A DNA stretch of 64,000 bases. Origin: Fretibacterium sp. OH1220_COT-178. Its GTDB lineage: Bacteria > Synergistota > Synergistia > Synergistales > Aminobacteriaceae. Position 1 is the first letter of the stretch. The number at the start of each line of letters is the position of its first letter. A model generated the notes under the pieces. It was not told where the DNA came from and made no database searches. It saw nothing but the letters and a program-made list of their open reading frames with translations. Positions 34,157 through 43,391 of the stretch are shown in pieces. Position numbers and translations under genes: made by a program. The stretch is from contig NZ_RQYL01000012.1 of NCBI RefSeq assembly GCF_003860125.1, positions 1 to 64,000 on the forward strand. Reading direction: 5' to 3'.

Positions 34157-35512
34157 ATGTACGACCTTGTTTTGAAAAATGGCATGCTGGTGCTGCCCGA
34201 CGACGTGTTCGCCGGGGATCTGGCCGTCAGGGACGGGCGGGTCGCCGCGCTGGGAGCCGATCTCGCCGGAGCGGCGGCCGAGACGGTCGACGTGTCCGGG
34301 ATGTTGGTGCTGCCCGGCGCCGTCGATCCCCACGTCCATATGGAGCTCCCCGTCGGGGGTACGCGCTCCTGCGACGACTTCCTGACGGGCACGCGCGCCG
34401 CGGCCGCCGGGGGTGTCACCACGATTCTGGATTTTACCGTGGGCAGCCGCGAGACGTCGATGACGGACGACCTGACCGCCCGGTTGGAGGCGGCGGCGGC
34501 CTCGATCGTCGATTACGGGCTCCACGCCGAGGTGGTGGGCTGGACGCCTGCGCGCCTCGTCGAGATGCGCGAGGTCGCGGAGCGGGGCGTGCGCAGTTTC
34601 AAGTTCTTCACGGCCTACGCGGCGTCGGGCCGCAGGACCGGGAACGGCCCCCTTTTCGAGTCCATGAAGGTCCTGGCGGAGCTGGACGCCGTCGCCTCCG
34701 TCCACGCGGAGGACGAGAGCCTGATTCAGGCGCGCCTGGAACTGATGGGGGACGGGGAGAAGGGCTGCATGACGGCGCTCGGGCTCTCGCGCCCCGACCT
34801 CTGCGAGGCCTCGGCGGTGCGCGAGGTGGCCTGGCTGGCGCGCCGTGCCGGGGCCAGGGTCCACATCATGCACCTGAGCTCCGCACTGGGGCTGGAGGAG
34901 GTGCTGGAGGCACGGCGGGACGGCGCGGACATCACCGCGGAGACCTGTCCGCACTACCTGCTGCTGACGGATGCGGTCTACGGACGCGAGGACGCGCGGT
35001 TCTACTCGGCGTCTCCGGCGCTACGGAAGGACGGGGACCGGGAGGCCCTGTGGGGCGCGCTGGGATCGGGGGACGTGGATTTTCTGTCCACCGACCACTG
35101 CCCCTTCACCTGCGCCCAGAAGGAGTGGAGGGGGACGTTCGACCGCCTGCCCTACGGGATGGGGAGCGTCGAGCTGATGCTGCCGCTGGCCTACTCCGAG
35201 GGGGTGCTGGGGGGGCGTTTCTCCCTCTCGGATCTGGCGGAGCGGACGGCGGCCGCGGCTGCCCGTCGTTACGGGCTCTGGCCGCGCAAGGGCAGCCTGC
35301 TGCCGGGGGCCGATGCGGACATCGCGGTGCTGGACCCGACGGAGGAGTGGACGGTCTCCGCGGAGGGCCTGCATTCGAGCTGCGATTTCTCGCCCTACGA
35401 GGGCCGTACGGTGCGGGGCCGGGTCCGGGAGACGTATTCCCGTGGGGAGTGCGTCTACCGGTCGGGAACGTTCCCAGCCCGGCCCGGCCGGGGGCTCTTC
35501 CTGGCGCGATGA
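34157..35512 (+). CDS. hyuA: D-hydantoinase/dihydropyrimidinase family (HyuA-like)
   Basis: A 451-residue cyclic amidohydrolase. The binuclear metal ligands are visible: DPHVHMELP near residue 58, the carboxylated Lys of SFKFFTAYA near 150, HAEDE near 180, HIMHLSS near 237, and the Asp of LSTDHCPF near 312. It opens hydantoin or dihydropyrimidine rings. In urate-degrading clusters HyuA works with YgeY, SsnA and YgfK, which lie 12-20 kb to the left here. GGAGGAGTTTACG sets the start at 34157. A small membrane-protein gene follows. Confidence 0.9.
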   Translation: MYDLVLKNGMLVLPDDVFAGDLAVRDGRVAALGADLAGAAAETVDVSGMLVLPGAVDPHVHMELPVGGTRSCDDFLTGTRAAAAGGVTTILDFTVGSRETSMTDDLTARLEAAAASIVDYGLHAEVVGWTPARLVEMREVAERGVRSFKFFTAYAASGRRTGNGPLFESMKVLAELDAVASVHAEDESLIQARLELMGDGEKGCMTALGLSRPDLCEASAVREVAWLARRAGARVHIMHLSSALGLEEVLEARRDGADITAETCPHYLLLTDAVYGREDARFYSASPALRKDGDREALWGALGSGDVDFLSTDHCPFTCAQKEWRGTFDRLPYGMGSVELMLPLAYSEGVLGGRFSLSDLAERTAAAAARRYGLWPRKGSLLPGADADIAVLDPTEEWTVSAEGLHSSCDFSPYEGRTVRGRVRETYSRGECVYRSGTFPARPGRGLFLAR

Positions 35513-35555
35513 GCTTCCGGGGATCGGGACGCGCGGGGGCCGGGGGAGGATGCCG

Positions 35556-36014
35556 ATGAGGCGCGACAGGGCGATGCGATGGATTTTGTTCGGTGCGGGG
35601 ATGCTCTGCGGCGCCGAGGCCGGGCACCTCTTCTACCTCGACAGGGCGGCGGCCGGAGGGGCGTTTGTGGCCCTGTCCGCGATGTTTCTGTTCTTCTCCC
35701 TGGCGGGGGACCGCGGGATGCGCGACGAGGAGGAGCCGTTCGTCGAGGAGCGTCCGGAGTCCGGCGAAATTCTGACGGAGCTGGGGCTCTTCCTCGCGGA
35801 CGAGGCGCTCAACGGCTTCAAGCGGATCGGGCGCACGATGCCGCCGTCCCCCATGGAGGTGGCCCAGCTGGAGGATCGGCTGGATGCGCTTCTCGTCCGC
35901 CTGGGGGCCCCGGCCGCGGAGCGGGCGCGTCTGGCCGAGGAGTTCGAGAGGATCAAGGGGCATGCCCGAAGGAACGAGGGGCGCAGAGCGCTGAGCCGAA
36001 GCGCCCGACTTTAG
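35556..36014 (+). CDS. Small two-helix membrane protein
   Basis: A 152-residue protein not recognised as any family. Two adjacent hydrophobic stretches (about residues 8-27 and 33-50) form a membrane hairpin; the remaining 100 residues are acidic and helical, with the stretch MEVAQLEDRLDALLVRLGAP suggesting a coiled coil. GGGGGAGG 6 bases upstream supports the ATG at 35556 over one at 35550. It lies 43 bases after hyuA and 19 before ftsH, so it may be co-transcribed with ftsH and act at the membrane with it. Confidence 0.65.
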   Translation: MRRDRAMRWILFGAGMLCGAEAGHLFYLDRAAAGGAFVALSAMFLFFSLAGDRGMRDEEEPFVEERPESGEILTELGLFLADEALNGFKRIGRTMPPSPMEVAQLEDRLDALLVRLGAPAAERARLAEEFERIKGHARRNEGRRALSRSARL

Positions 36015-36033
36015 ACGCGAAAGGAATGAGGGA

Positions 36034-37911
36034 ATGAACAAGGGACAGAAGTTCTCCGCCGGGTATTTTCTGCTGACGCTCCTGGTGGTGTGGCTCTTCG
36101 GGGATCTCGTCTACAAACCCTATATCGCGAGCCAGACCGAGGTGCCGTACAGCACCTTTCTGTCGGATCTCGAGAGGGGCGCCATCGCCGACGTCAGCCT
36201 GGCCGACGACCGCGTGGTCTACTCCCTGAAGCCGGCGAGTGACGACGGGGTCCGAAGGGCCTCGCCCGTGCGGAGCGTGGTCCGGGTGCCGGACGTTCTG
36301 CTGGTCGAGCGGCTGGCGAGCGCCGACGTCGCCTTCGGCGGCGTCGCCCAGACCCAGAGCCTGCTGGACACGCTCTTCAGCATCCTGCTTCCCTTCCTGC
36401 CCCTGGCCCTGATCTGGTACTTCATCTTCAGGCGGATGCAGGGCGGCGGGGGAAGCGTCATGTCCCTGGGGCGCAGCAAGGCCCAGGAGCTTCAGGGCGA
36501 GATGACCGGGGTGCGCTTCGCCGACGTCGGAGGCGTGGGGGAGGCGGAGGTCGAGCTCCGCGAGATCATCGAGTTCCTGAAGGAGCCCGAGCGCTTCAAC
36601 CGGTTCGGGGCGAAGCTGCCCAAGGGGATCCTCCTGGTGGGGCCCCCCGGCACGGGCAAGACCATGCTGGCGCGGGCGACGGCGGGCGAGGCGGGGGTGC
36701 CCTTCTTCTACATCACGGGATCGAGTTTCGTCGAGATGTTCGTCGGCGTGGGGGCGGCGCGGGTGCGCGACCTGTTCGAGCAGGCCAAGAAGAAGGCGCC
36801 CTGCATCATCTTCATCGATGAGATCGACGCCATCGGACAGTCCCGCGCGCGTGCGGGCGTCATGGGGACGAACAGCGAGCAGGAGAACACGCTGAACCAG
36901 CTCCTGGCGGAGATGGACGGCTTCACCCCCAACACGGGCGTCGTCATCATGGCGGCGACGAACCGGCCGGAGATCCTGGACCCGGCGCTGCTGCGTCCGG
37001 GGCGCTTCGACCGGCAGATCCAGGTGGTGCTGCCGACGGAGGAGGGGCGCAGGGAGATCCTCGCGATCCATACGGCGTCCATGCCCCTGGACCCCGACGT
37101 GGACCTGGCGGCGATCGCGAAGGTCACCCCGGGGTTCTCCGGGGCGGACCTGGCCAACATCGCCAACGAGGCGTCGCTGCTGGCGGTGAGGCGCAAGGCC
37201 GAGACCGTCGCGATGGCGGATTTCGACCTCGCCATCGAGCGGGTGGTGGCCGGCCTCCAGCGCAAGACGCCGCTGACCCCCGACGTGAGGCGGAAGGTGG
37301 CCTACCACGAGATCGGCCACGCCCTGGTGGCCTGCTACCTGCCCTGCACGGACCCGGTGCACAAGGTCAGCATCATCCCGACCGCAAAGGGCGCGCTGGG
37401 CTACACGATGCAGATGCCCACCGAGGACCAGTACCTGATCGGGGAGATGGAGCTGAAGTCGCGCATGGCCGTCATGCTGGGCGGCCGGGCCGCCGAGCTG
37501 TTCGTCTTCGGGGAGCCCTCGACGGGCGCCTCCAACGATCTGGAGCGCGTTACGGACCTGGCGCGGAGGATGGTGACCGAGTTCGGCATGTCGGAGCGCC
37601 TGGGGCCGGTCCGCTACGCCGGCTCCGCCGCGACCTACCTGAGGAGCGCCTCGGGCAGCCGGACCGACCTGGGCCCCGAGACGGTCGCCGCGATCGACGG
37701 GGAGATCCGCGCGCTCGTGACCGAGGCTCAGGAAAGAGCGGGAACGGTCCTCCGCGAGCACGAGGCCGTACTGCACGAGGTGGCCCGCATCCTTCAGGAG
37801 AAGGAGGTCATCGGCGGGGAGGAGATCCGGGCGGTCGTAAAGCGCATCGAGGGGGTGGACATCGTCCCGCACTGCCCGTCGGTCCCGTGGAGGCAGCCCC
37901 GGGACAGCTGA
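36034..37911 (+). CDS. ftsH: ATP-dependent zinc metalloprotease FtsH
   Basis: A 625-residue membrane-anchored AAA+ protease. Two N-terminal helices (about 10-28 and 114-130) flank a periplasmic domain. The AAA+ domain has Walker A GPPGTGKT near 208, Walker [12 protein letters not shown] near 262, and the second region of homology ([20 protein letters not shown]). The protease domain has the zinc motif HEIGH near 425 and the downstream [20 protein letters not shown]. It degrades misfolded membrane proteins and short-lived regulators. The N-terminal periplasmic part is rather divergent. A long inverted repeat follows. Confidence 0.96.
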   Translation: MNKGQKFSAGYFLLTLLVVWLFGDLVYKPYIASQTEVPYSTFLSDLERGAIADVSLADDRVVYSLKPASDDGVRRASPVRSVVRVPDVLLVERLASADVAFGGVAQTQSLLDTLFSILLPFLPLALIWYFIFRRMQGGGGSVMSLGRSKAQELQGEMTGVRFADVGGVGEAEVELREIIEFLKEPERFNRFGAKLPKGILLVGPPGTGKTMLARATAGEAGVPFFYITGSSFVEMFVGVGAARVRDLFEQAKKKAPCIIFIDEIDAIGQSRARAGVMGTNSEQENTLNQLLAEMDGFTPNTGVVIMAATNRPEILDPALLRPGRFDRQIQVVLPTEEGRREILAIHTASMPLDPDVDLAAIAKVTPGFSGADLANIANEASLLAVRRKAETVAMADFDLAIERVVAGLQRKTPLTPDVRRKVAYHEIGHALVACYLPCTDPVHKVSIIPTAKGALGYTMQMPTEDQYLIGEMELKSRMAVMLGGRAAELFVFGEPSTGASNDLERVTDLARRMVTEFGMSERLGPVRYAGSAATYLRSASGSRTDLGPETVAAIDGEIRALVTEAQERAGTVLREHEAVLHEVARILQEKEVIGGEEIRAVVKRIEGVDIVPHCPSVPWRQPRDS

Positions 37912-37917
37912 ACTTTC

Positions 37918-37975
37918 AAGAGGAGAGCTCCCTGAGGAATGCGGCGAACGCGTTCCTCAGGGAGCTCTCCTCTTG
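37918..37975. terminator. Long inverted-repeat terminator after ftsH
   Basis: A 23-bp perfect inverted repeat (CAAGAGGAGAGCTCCCTGAG and onward) with a 12-base loop separates the convergent ftsH and diguanylate cyclase genes. Its 3' flank on the plus strand is TTTGGG, on the minus strand AAAGTT, so it is not a classic T-run terminator but probably stops transcription both ways. Confidence 0.7.
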
Positions 37976-37993
37976 TTTGGGCTTGTTTGGGCC

Positions 37994-39754
37994 TCAGCAG
38001 GGGGCGTAGCCGGATTCCAGCTCCATTCGGTTGCGCCCCTCTTTCTTTGCCCGGTAGAGGGCGTCGTCGGCACGCCTGATCAAGGTTTCGGGGGTGTCTC
38101 CGGGGTGGAACAGGGAGATGCCCAGGGAGACGGTCAGGGTCTTGTCCGCGCCCAGGGTGCTGGAGTGCTCCTCGCAGCTGAGGCGGATGCGTTCCGCGAC
38201 GATGCAGGCGATGGGCAGGCTCGCGCCGGACAGGATGACGCTGAACTCCTCGCCCCCGTAACGCGCGGCGACGTCCTGCTCCCTGAGGGAGTCCCGGATG
38301 ACCCTGGCGACCAGGGTGAGGGCCCGGTCGCCCTCCTGGTGCCCCCAGGTGTCGTTGTAGCGCTTGAAGTGGTCGATGTCCAGCATGATGAAGGCGAGGG
38401 CCTTGCCCGTCTTCCGGGCCTGTTTGACGCTCTCCTCCAGGACGTGCTCCAGGTACGACCGGTTGTACAGCCCCGTCAGGCCGTCCCTCTGGCTGAGCTC
38501 CCGATAGTGCGAGCTCTGGGCCTTCAGAAGGTTGTAGCTGTCGAAACGGACCCGGCTGCCGGAGAGCAGCAGCCAGACGAGCAGGAACGGGGAGATCACC
38601 AGAAGGACCATGTAGATGAGGTCCGGATAGGACAGGCGGGTGAAGTAGTGGGGGGCGTAGTACGTGCACGCGAACATCCCCCCGATGCCGAGAAAAAAGG
38701 TGGTGTGTGCCCCTGCATAAAGGGCCAGAGCCCGAGGGGGTGTCTTTTTGCGGAGCTGGGAGACGAACAGGAGCAGCGAACCCGCGAAGCTCAGGCTGAA
38801 CGCCGTCAGGGCCCCGAGAAAAACCCAGAAAAAACGGTCGCTCATGGCGAGGACGAGCACGGCCGGGGCCATGGCGGACTGGAAGTAGAGGGCCGGCCGG
38901 TACAGCCGATGGGCTCGGGGCCTGTCCTGAAGCTCTCCGAGAAAGAAGCGGGTCCCGACGATGTTCATCAGGCCGAAGGCGCCCCAGGTCATGAACGTGG
39001 AGACCGGCATCGGCAGCTTCAGATAGGCGTGAAGGTGCCCGTTGAAGGCGGAGATGAGCAGGGTCATGCCCAGCTGGATCAGCATGAAGGTCCGGTACAC
39101 CTTTTCCCCCGTCATCATGTAGAACAGGAAATAGGTGACCGTGAAGGAGATCATGATCCCGAGGAACCCGAGCTGGATGATCAGGGAACGGAAGAAGAAG
39201 CGGATGAAGGTGCGCGGGGCCAGCAGATAGAGCTGGGCGGATACGGGGTAATCCGACCGCACGTTCAGGTAGACGTAGCCGTCCTCCATGAAATTTTTCA
39301 GGGACGGCATCCAGAGGACCGGATAACGGGTGTAAAGAAAGTGAAGAACGTTTCCCGAGGCGTTTCCGAAGGTGTAGCGCGCGTATTTGGTCGGCGTCTC
39401 GGGGATGAAGCAGTCCACGTGGGTGACGTGAGGGTTGGCGAACATCAGGATGCCCTCCTCCTCCGGATAGGAGGGCAGCTTTTCGAGCCCTTGGATCAGG
39501 TCTTTCATGGAGATTCGGAACCAGCGCGAATTGTTGAAGGACCCCATTTTGATGACGCCACCGGAGACGGGCTCGAAGAGGATGTCCTTTCCCGGGTTCC
39601 GGAGGGGCGCCGATGGGGCCAAAACCATTTCTTCGGCCCCCTGCAGAAGCGAAAAGCCGGAGTCCTCGGGGCCGGCTTCGGCCTCGAAGGAGAAAATGCC
39701 GGCCACAAGAAAGAGGCAGACGAGAAAAGACGTCAGAAGACGGTATCTGCGCAT
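37994..39754 (-). CDS. Membrane diguanylate cyclase with 7TM-DISM sensor
   Basis: A 586-residue signalling protein. A signal peptide (about 1-27) is followed by a periplasmic 7TMR-DISM extracellular domain to about 190 and seven transmembrane helices (about 195-390). The C-terminal GGDEF domain has SQRDGLTGLYNRSYLE near 425, DIDHFKRYNDTWGHQEGD near 460, and an intact GGEEF active site near 508. It should make cyclic di-GMP in response to a periplasmic, possibly carbohydrate, ligand. The start at 39754 has AAAGGACT 9 bases upstream; upstream codons in frame lack a site. Confidence 0.93.
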   Translation of the reverse strand: MRRYRLLTSFLVCLFLVAGIFSFEAEAGPEDSGFSLLQGAEEMVLAPSAPLRNPGKDILFEPVSGGVIKMGSFNNSRWFRISMKDLIQGLEKLPSYPEEEGILMFANPHVTHVDCFIPETPTKYARYTFGNASGNVLHFLYTRYPVLWMPSLKNFMEDGYVYLNVRSDYPVSAQLYLLAPRTFIRFFFRSLIIQLGFLGIMISFTVTYFLFYMMTGEKVYRTFMLIQLGMTLLISAFNGHLHAYLKLPMPVSTFMTWGAFGLMNIVGTRFFLGELQDRPRAHRLYRPALYFQSAMAPAVLVLAMSDRFFWVFLGALTAFSLSFAGSLLLFVSQLRKKTPPRALALYAGAHTTFFLGIGGMFACTYYAPHYFTRLSYPDLIYMVLLVISPFLLVWLLLSGSRVRFDSYNLLKAQSSHYRELSQRDGLTGLYNRSYLEHVLEESVKQARKTGKALAFIMLDIDHFKRYNDTWGHQEGDRALTLVARVIRDSLREQDVAARYGGEEFSVILSGASLPIACIVAERIRLSCEEHSSTLGADKTLTVSLGISLFHPGDTPETLIRRADDALYRAKKEGRNRMELESGYAPC

Positions 39755-40016
39755 CGAAGCTACAGTCCTTTCGTTCTTCGAGGAACGTTTCCTCCCCATT
39801 TTATAAAAATAGCGGCAAAAGGCAATACGCGAATGAGGCGAAAGGGGGCCGAACGGCGCGGGATCTTCGGGGCGAGACGCTCCGCAGGCGGAGCCGCTGC
39901 ATTTTTTTCCGGGCCCGAATATGATAAACTCCGTTATGGATGGAATGCTTTGGAGATGAAGGTTGCGGTTGGGATCGAAGTAGAACATCACACTTTCGGG
40001 AAATGGGGCTGGTAAC

Positions 40017-41027
40017 GTGAGGGGAAAGGGTTTCAAGTCTGTGTTCCTGATTTTTGCCGTTGCGTTCGTCTGCGTTATGGGCTCGTCCGCCGTCGCGGCC
40101 GAGCCGGACAGGGCCGGCTGGCCCGATCAGCTGCGCTTCATGGCGGGGCCTCCGGGCGGGAACTGGTTTGCGCTGGGCACGGCCCTGGCGGACATGTGGA
40201 CGGGGGCGAAGCTGCCTCAGACCACCAGCAGCTCGGGCGGCGGCGTGGCCAACATCCTCAACGCCAGCTCCCGCAAGGGGGACCTGGGCTTCTCCGTCAC
40301 CTCCCTGGTGGGCGCGGCCGTGCAGGGGGCGGCCGACTTCGAGGGCAGGACCGTCGACAACGCGGTCATCATGACCAACCTCTACACCCAGTACACCTAC
40401 TTCATCATGCGCAAGGACTTCGCGGAGAAGAACGGGATCAAGGCCCTGGGCGACGTGATCGCCAAGAAGCTGCCGCTGCGCTTCGCGACCCTCAAGCCGG
40501 GGACGTCCTCGGAGTTCGTCGTCAAGGCCCTGTTCGACAAGGGCTACGGCCTCGACTACAAGGAGGAGTTCAAGAAGTGGGGCGGGTCGATCGAGTACGC
40601 CTCCTACGAGGGCGGCGCCGACCTGCTGGCCGACAATCACCTGGACTGCTTCGCCTTCTCCGTGGGCAAGATCGCCTCCATCGTCATGAACATCGAGAGC
40701 AAGGTCGACGTCGTCATCCTGCCGGTGGACCAGGAGGCCCTGGACTCCCTCTCCGACGCCTACGGGACGGAGACCTTCACGATCGAGCCGGGGACCTACA
40801 AGGCGGCCAAGGAGCCCATCAAGACGGTGGGGGACTATACCTGCATCGTCATCCGCAGGGACCTTCCGGAGGGTCTGGTGTTCGAGCTGAACAAGGCGGT
40901 CTGGGAGCACAAGGACGCCCTGGTCGCCGCGGTCAAGGACATGCAGGAGCTGGATCCCTCCATCGCGCTGCCCGCCAAGGTTCCGGCCCACCCCGGCTCC
41001 GAGAAGTTCTGGAAAGGGCTGAAGTAG
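40017..41027 (+). CDS. TAXI-type TRAP transporter substrate-binding protein
   Basis: A 336-residue periplasmic protein with a signal peptide (about 1-28, ending SSAVAA). RFMAGPPGGNWFALGTALADMW is the TAXI-family opening, and TSSSGGGVANILNASSRKGDLGFS the ligand-lobe signature. It captures a carboxylate or other small organic anion; relatives bind glutamate or unknown ligands. The start is GTG. A strong terminator lies between it and the permease, which would favour excess binding protein over membrane component. Confidence 0.92.
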   Translation: MRGKGFKSVFLIFAVAFVCVMGSSAVAAEPDRAGWPDQLRFMAGPPGGNWFALGTALADMWTGAKLPQTTSSSGGGVANILNASSRKGDLGFSVTSLVGAAVQGAADFEGRTVDNAVIMTNLYTQYTYFIMRKDFAEKNGIKALGDVIAKKLPLRFATLKPGTSSEFVVKALFDKGYGLDYKEEFKKWGGSIEYASYEGGADLLADNHLDCFAFSVGKIASIVMNIESKVDVVILPVDQEALDSLSDAYGTETFTIEPGTYKAAKEPIKTVGDYTCIVIRRDLPEGLVFELNKAVWEHKDALVAAVKDMQELDPSIALPAKVPAHPGSEKFWKGLK

Positions 41028-41056
41028 CGCTCCGCGAGCAAGGCTCGTTTCGGCAC

Positions 41057-41092
41057 GGGGAAGGGGACGGACGTCTCCCTCCCCATTTTTTT
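41057..41092 (+). terminator. Intercistronic terminator/attenuator
   Basis: GGGGAAGGGGACG pairs with CGTCTCCCTCCCC (one mismatch) and is followed by ATTTTTTT. It stands between the TAXI binding protein and its permease gene. Confidence 0.85.
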
Positions 41093-41109
41093 GACGAGGG
41101 GGATGTCGG

Positions 41110-43137
41110 TTGAGGAAACTGCAGGGATCCGTGTCAAAGGCGATCTACGTCTACGTGCTTCTGATGGGCGTCTTTCATCTGTTCACCGCCGAGGCCGGAA
41201 ACTACGAGGCCTTTTTGCAGCGCACCATCCATCTGGCCTGGGTTCTGCCCCTGGCCTTCGTGCTCTATCCCATGACGTCCCGTTCGCCCATGGACAGGAC
41301 GCCCCTTTACGACTGGGTCCTCGCGGCCCTGGCCGCCGTTCCGGGGATCTACTCGATGCTTCACTACTCGGAGATCGCCGAGCGCATCCAGCAGGTCGAC
41401 CCCCTGACGACCGCGCAGCTGGTCCTGGGGACGCTGCTGGTCGTGCTGCTGCTCGAGGGGACGCGGCGGATCGTCGGCCTCCCCCTGGCCCTCATCGCGG
41501 GGCTGTTCGTCGTCTACATGCTCTACGGCTACAAGCTGCCCGGCCTGCTCCGCGGGGCCGCGTTCTCCTACCCGGAGGTCGTCGAACAGCTCTTCCTCAC
41601 GGACGAGGGCATCTTCTCCATGCCGCTCGGGGTCTCGGCGACCTTCGTCATGATCTTCCTGATCTTCGGGGCCTTCCTGGAGAAGAGCGGCGCGGGGGAG
41701 TGGTTCATGAACGTGGCCCAGGCCTTCACGGGCACGACCCCGGGGGGCCCCGCCCAGATCGCCGTGGTCAGCTCGTGCCTGTTCGGCTCCATCAGCGGAT
41801 CGGCGGTCGCCAACGTCTACGGGACGGGATCGTTCACCATCCCGTTGATGAAGAAGATCGGGTACGCGCCCTTTTTTGCGGGGGCCGTCGAGGCGGTGGC
41901 CAGTTCCGGCGGGCAGATCATGCCGCCCATCATGGGGGCCGGAGCGTTTCTGATGGCCTCCTTCCTCGGGCTCCAGTACCGGGACATCATGATCGCCGCC
42001 ATCTTCCCCGCCCTGCTCTACTACGGGGCGCTTTTCCTGATGGTGCGTCTGCGCGCGCTCAAGATGGGGCTGACGGGGCTCTCCGCCTCCGAGCTGCCCT
42101 CCAGGCGGGACGTCCTCAAGCGCTTTCACATGATCGCCCCGATCGTCGGGCTGGTGGGGTTTCTGCTTGCGGGCTACACGCCGATGCGGGCGGCGCTTCT
42201 GGGGATCGCCCTGGCCTGGTTCGTGGCCTTCTTCAACTTCGCTCCGGACGAGACCGCCGGGTCCAAGCGCGCGGCCTGCCTGACGGCGCTCGTCACGGCC
42301 GTGCTGGCGGCCGTTCTCGTCCATAGGCCGGAGCTTCTGCACGGCCTTTCCAGCGGCGTCCGGTTCGTCGCCTTCAGCGCCTACATCCTCATCGCGTCCT
42401 GCTTCAATCCGGGGATGAGGCCCCGCGAGGTGATCGACGCCGTGGAGAGGGGGGCCCGCAACATTCCGCTGGTCTGCGTGGCCTGCGCCACCGCCGGGAT
42501 CGTCCTGGGGGCCGTCGCCCTGACGGGCATCGGCGGCAAGCTCGTGGGGTTCGTCATCTCCTTCGCGGGCAACACGCCCTTCCTGGCCCTGATTCTGGTG
42601 ATGCTCATCGCCACGTTCCTGGGCATGGGGCTGCCGACCACGGGGGCCTACATCCTGGCCGCCGCCCTGGGGGCGCCGATCCTGATCAAGCTCGGGTTCC
42701 AGCCGATCGCGGCGCACATGTTCGTGTTCTATTACGCCATCATCTCCAACATCACGCCGCCCGTGGCGCTGGCGGCCTACGCGGCCAGCTCGATAGCCGG
42801 CGCGGACCCCAACAGGACGGGCTTTCAGGCCATGCAGCTCGGGTTTCTGGCCTACGTCGTCCCCTTCGCCTTCTGCTACGACCCGGGGCTCCTGATGCAC
42901 GGCAGCGCGGTGGAGATCGCCTGGTCCGTGGTCAGCGGGGTGGGGTCGGTGGTCGCCTTCGCCAGCATGTGGATGGGGTACATGAAGTCGGCCATTCCGC
43001 TCTGGCTGCGGGTGCTGCTGGGCGTCGCGGGGGTGCTCTGCCTCTCCCCGGTCAACGCCGCGGTCGTCGCCGGCCTGGTCGTCGTCGCCGGGGCCTGTCT
43101 GTACTCGAAAAAACTGTCGGAGAGGGCTGCCGTCTGA
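41110..43137 (+). CDS. TRAP transporter fused permease (DctQM)
   Basis: A 675-residue membrane protein with about 16-18 helices. The N-terminal quarter resembles the small DctQ subunit and the rest the large DctM subunit, the fused form usual for TAXI systems. Diagnostic stretches are IFGAFLEKSGAGEWFMNVAQ, SGSAVANVYGTGSFTIPLMK, SSGGQIMPPIMGAGAFLMA and GMGLPTTGAYILAAALGAP. It couples import to a sodium or proton gradient. The TTG start follows GAGGGGGATGTCGG. A hairpin-rich spacer separates it from adenine deaminase. Confidence 0.93.
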   Translation: MRKLQGSVSKAIYVYVLLMGVFHLFTAEAGNYEAFLQRTIHLAWVLPLAFVLYPMTSRSPMDRTPLYDWVLAALAAVPGIYSMLHYSEIAERIQQVDPLTTAQLVLGTLLVVLLLEGTRRIVGLPLALIAGLFVVYMLYGYKLPGLLRGAAFSYPEVVEQLFLTDEGIFSMPLGVSATFVMIFLIFGAFLEKSGAGEWFMNVAQAFTGTTPGGPAQIAVVSSCLFGSISGSAVANVYGTGSFTIPLMKKIGYAPFFAGAVEAVASSGGQIMPPIMGAGAFLMASFLGLQYRDIMIAAIFPALLYYGALFLMVRLRALKMGLTGLSASELPSRRDVLKRFHMIAPIVGLVGFLLAGYTPMRAALLGIALAWFVAFFNFAPDETAGSKRAACLTALVTAVLAAVLVHRPELLHGLSSGVRFVAFSAYILIASCFNPGMRPREVIDAVERGARNIPLVCVACATAGIVLGAVALTGIGGKLVGFVISFAGNTPFLALILVMLIATFLGMGLPTTGAYILAAALGAPILIKLGFQPIAAHMFVFYYAIISNITPPVALAAYAASSIAGADPNRTGFQAMQLGFLAYVVPFAFCYDPGLLMHGSAVEIAWSVVSGVGSVVAFASMWMGYMKSAIPLWLRVLLGVAGVLCLSPVNAAVVAGLVVVAGACLYSKKLSERAAV

Positions 43138-43164
43138 TCCTTTCCCCGGCATGCTCCGGAGTGC

Positions 43165-43214
43165 GAGCCGGATGAGGTCCCTGACGGCCTCTCTGAGCTC
43201 AGGGACGTCGGCTC
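43165..43214. repeat. Hairpin in the spacer before adenine deaminase
   Basis: GAGCCG pairs with CGGCTC and, inside it, GTCCCTGA with TCAGGGAC, forming a two-part stem. More G/C-rich potential stems follow to 43330 (for example CGACC/GGTCG near 43280). There is no T run and no purine-riboswitch core that I could recognise in 43138-43391. Confidence 0.5.
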
Positions 43215-43391
43215 GGAGAGCTGCCGCTCGGCTTATGGCGGTTCGTGCAGCGGATGCCGAAGCCGGGTGATCGGCACGACCATGCTCGCTGGTCGCCGGC
43301 TCGTCGCTGCGCTTTTCGGCCTCGCGGCTTATGACCTGCGGATGATTGGGAAACGAAATTCAGGACGATTCGGGATGGATGGAGGAAGGAC

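Noticed and set aside
35953-37872. 639-codon minus-strand frame opposite ftsH
   Set aside because: Antisense shadow of a gene with intact AAA+ and HEIGH motifs.
43138-43391. Purine riboswitch ahead of adenine deaminase
   Set aside because: Hairpins exist, but I could not find the conserved three-way-junction core of the purine aptamer.
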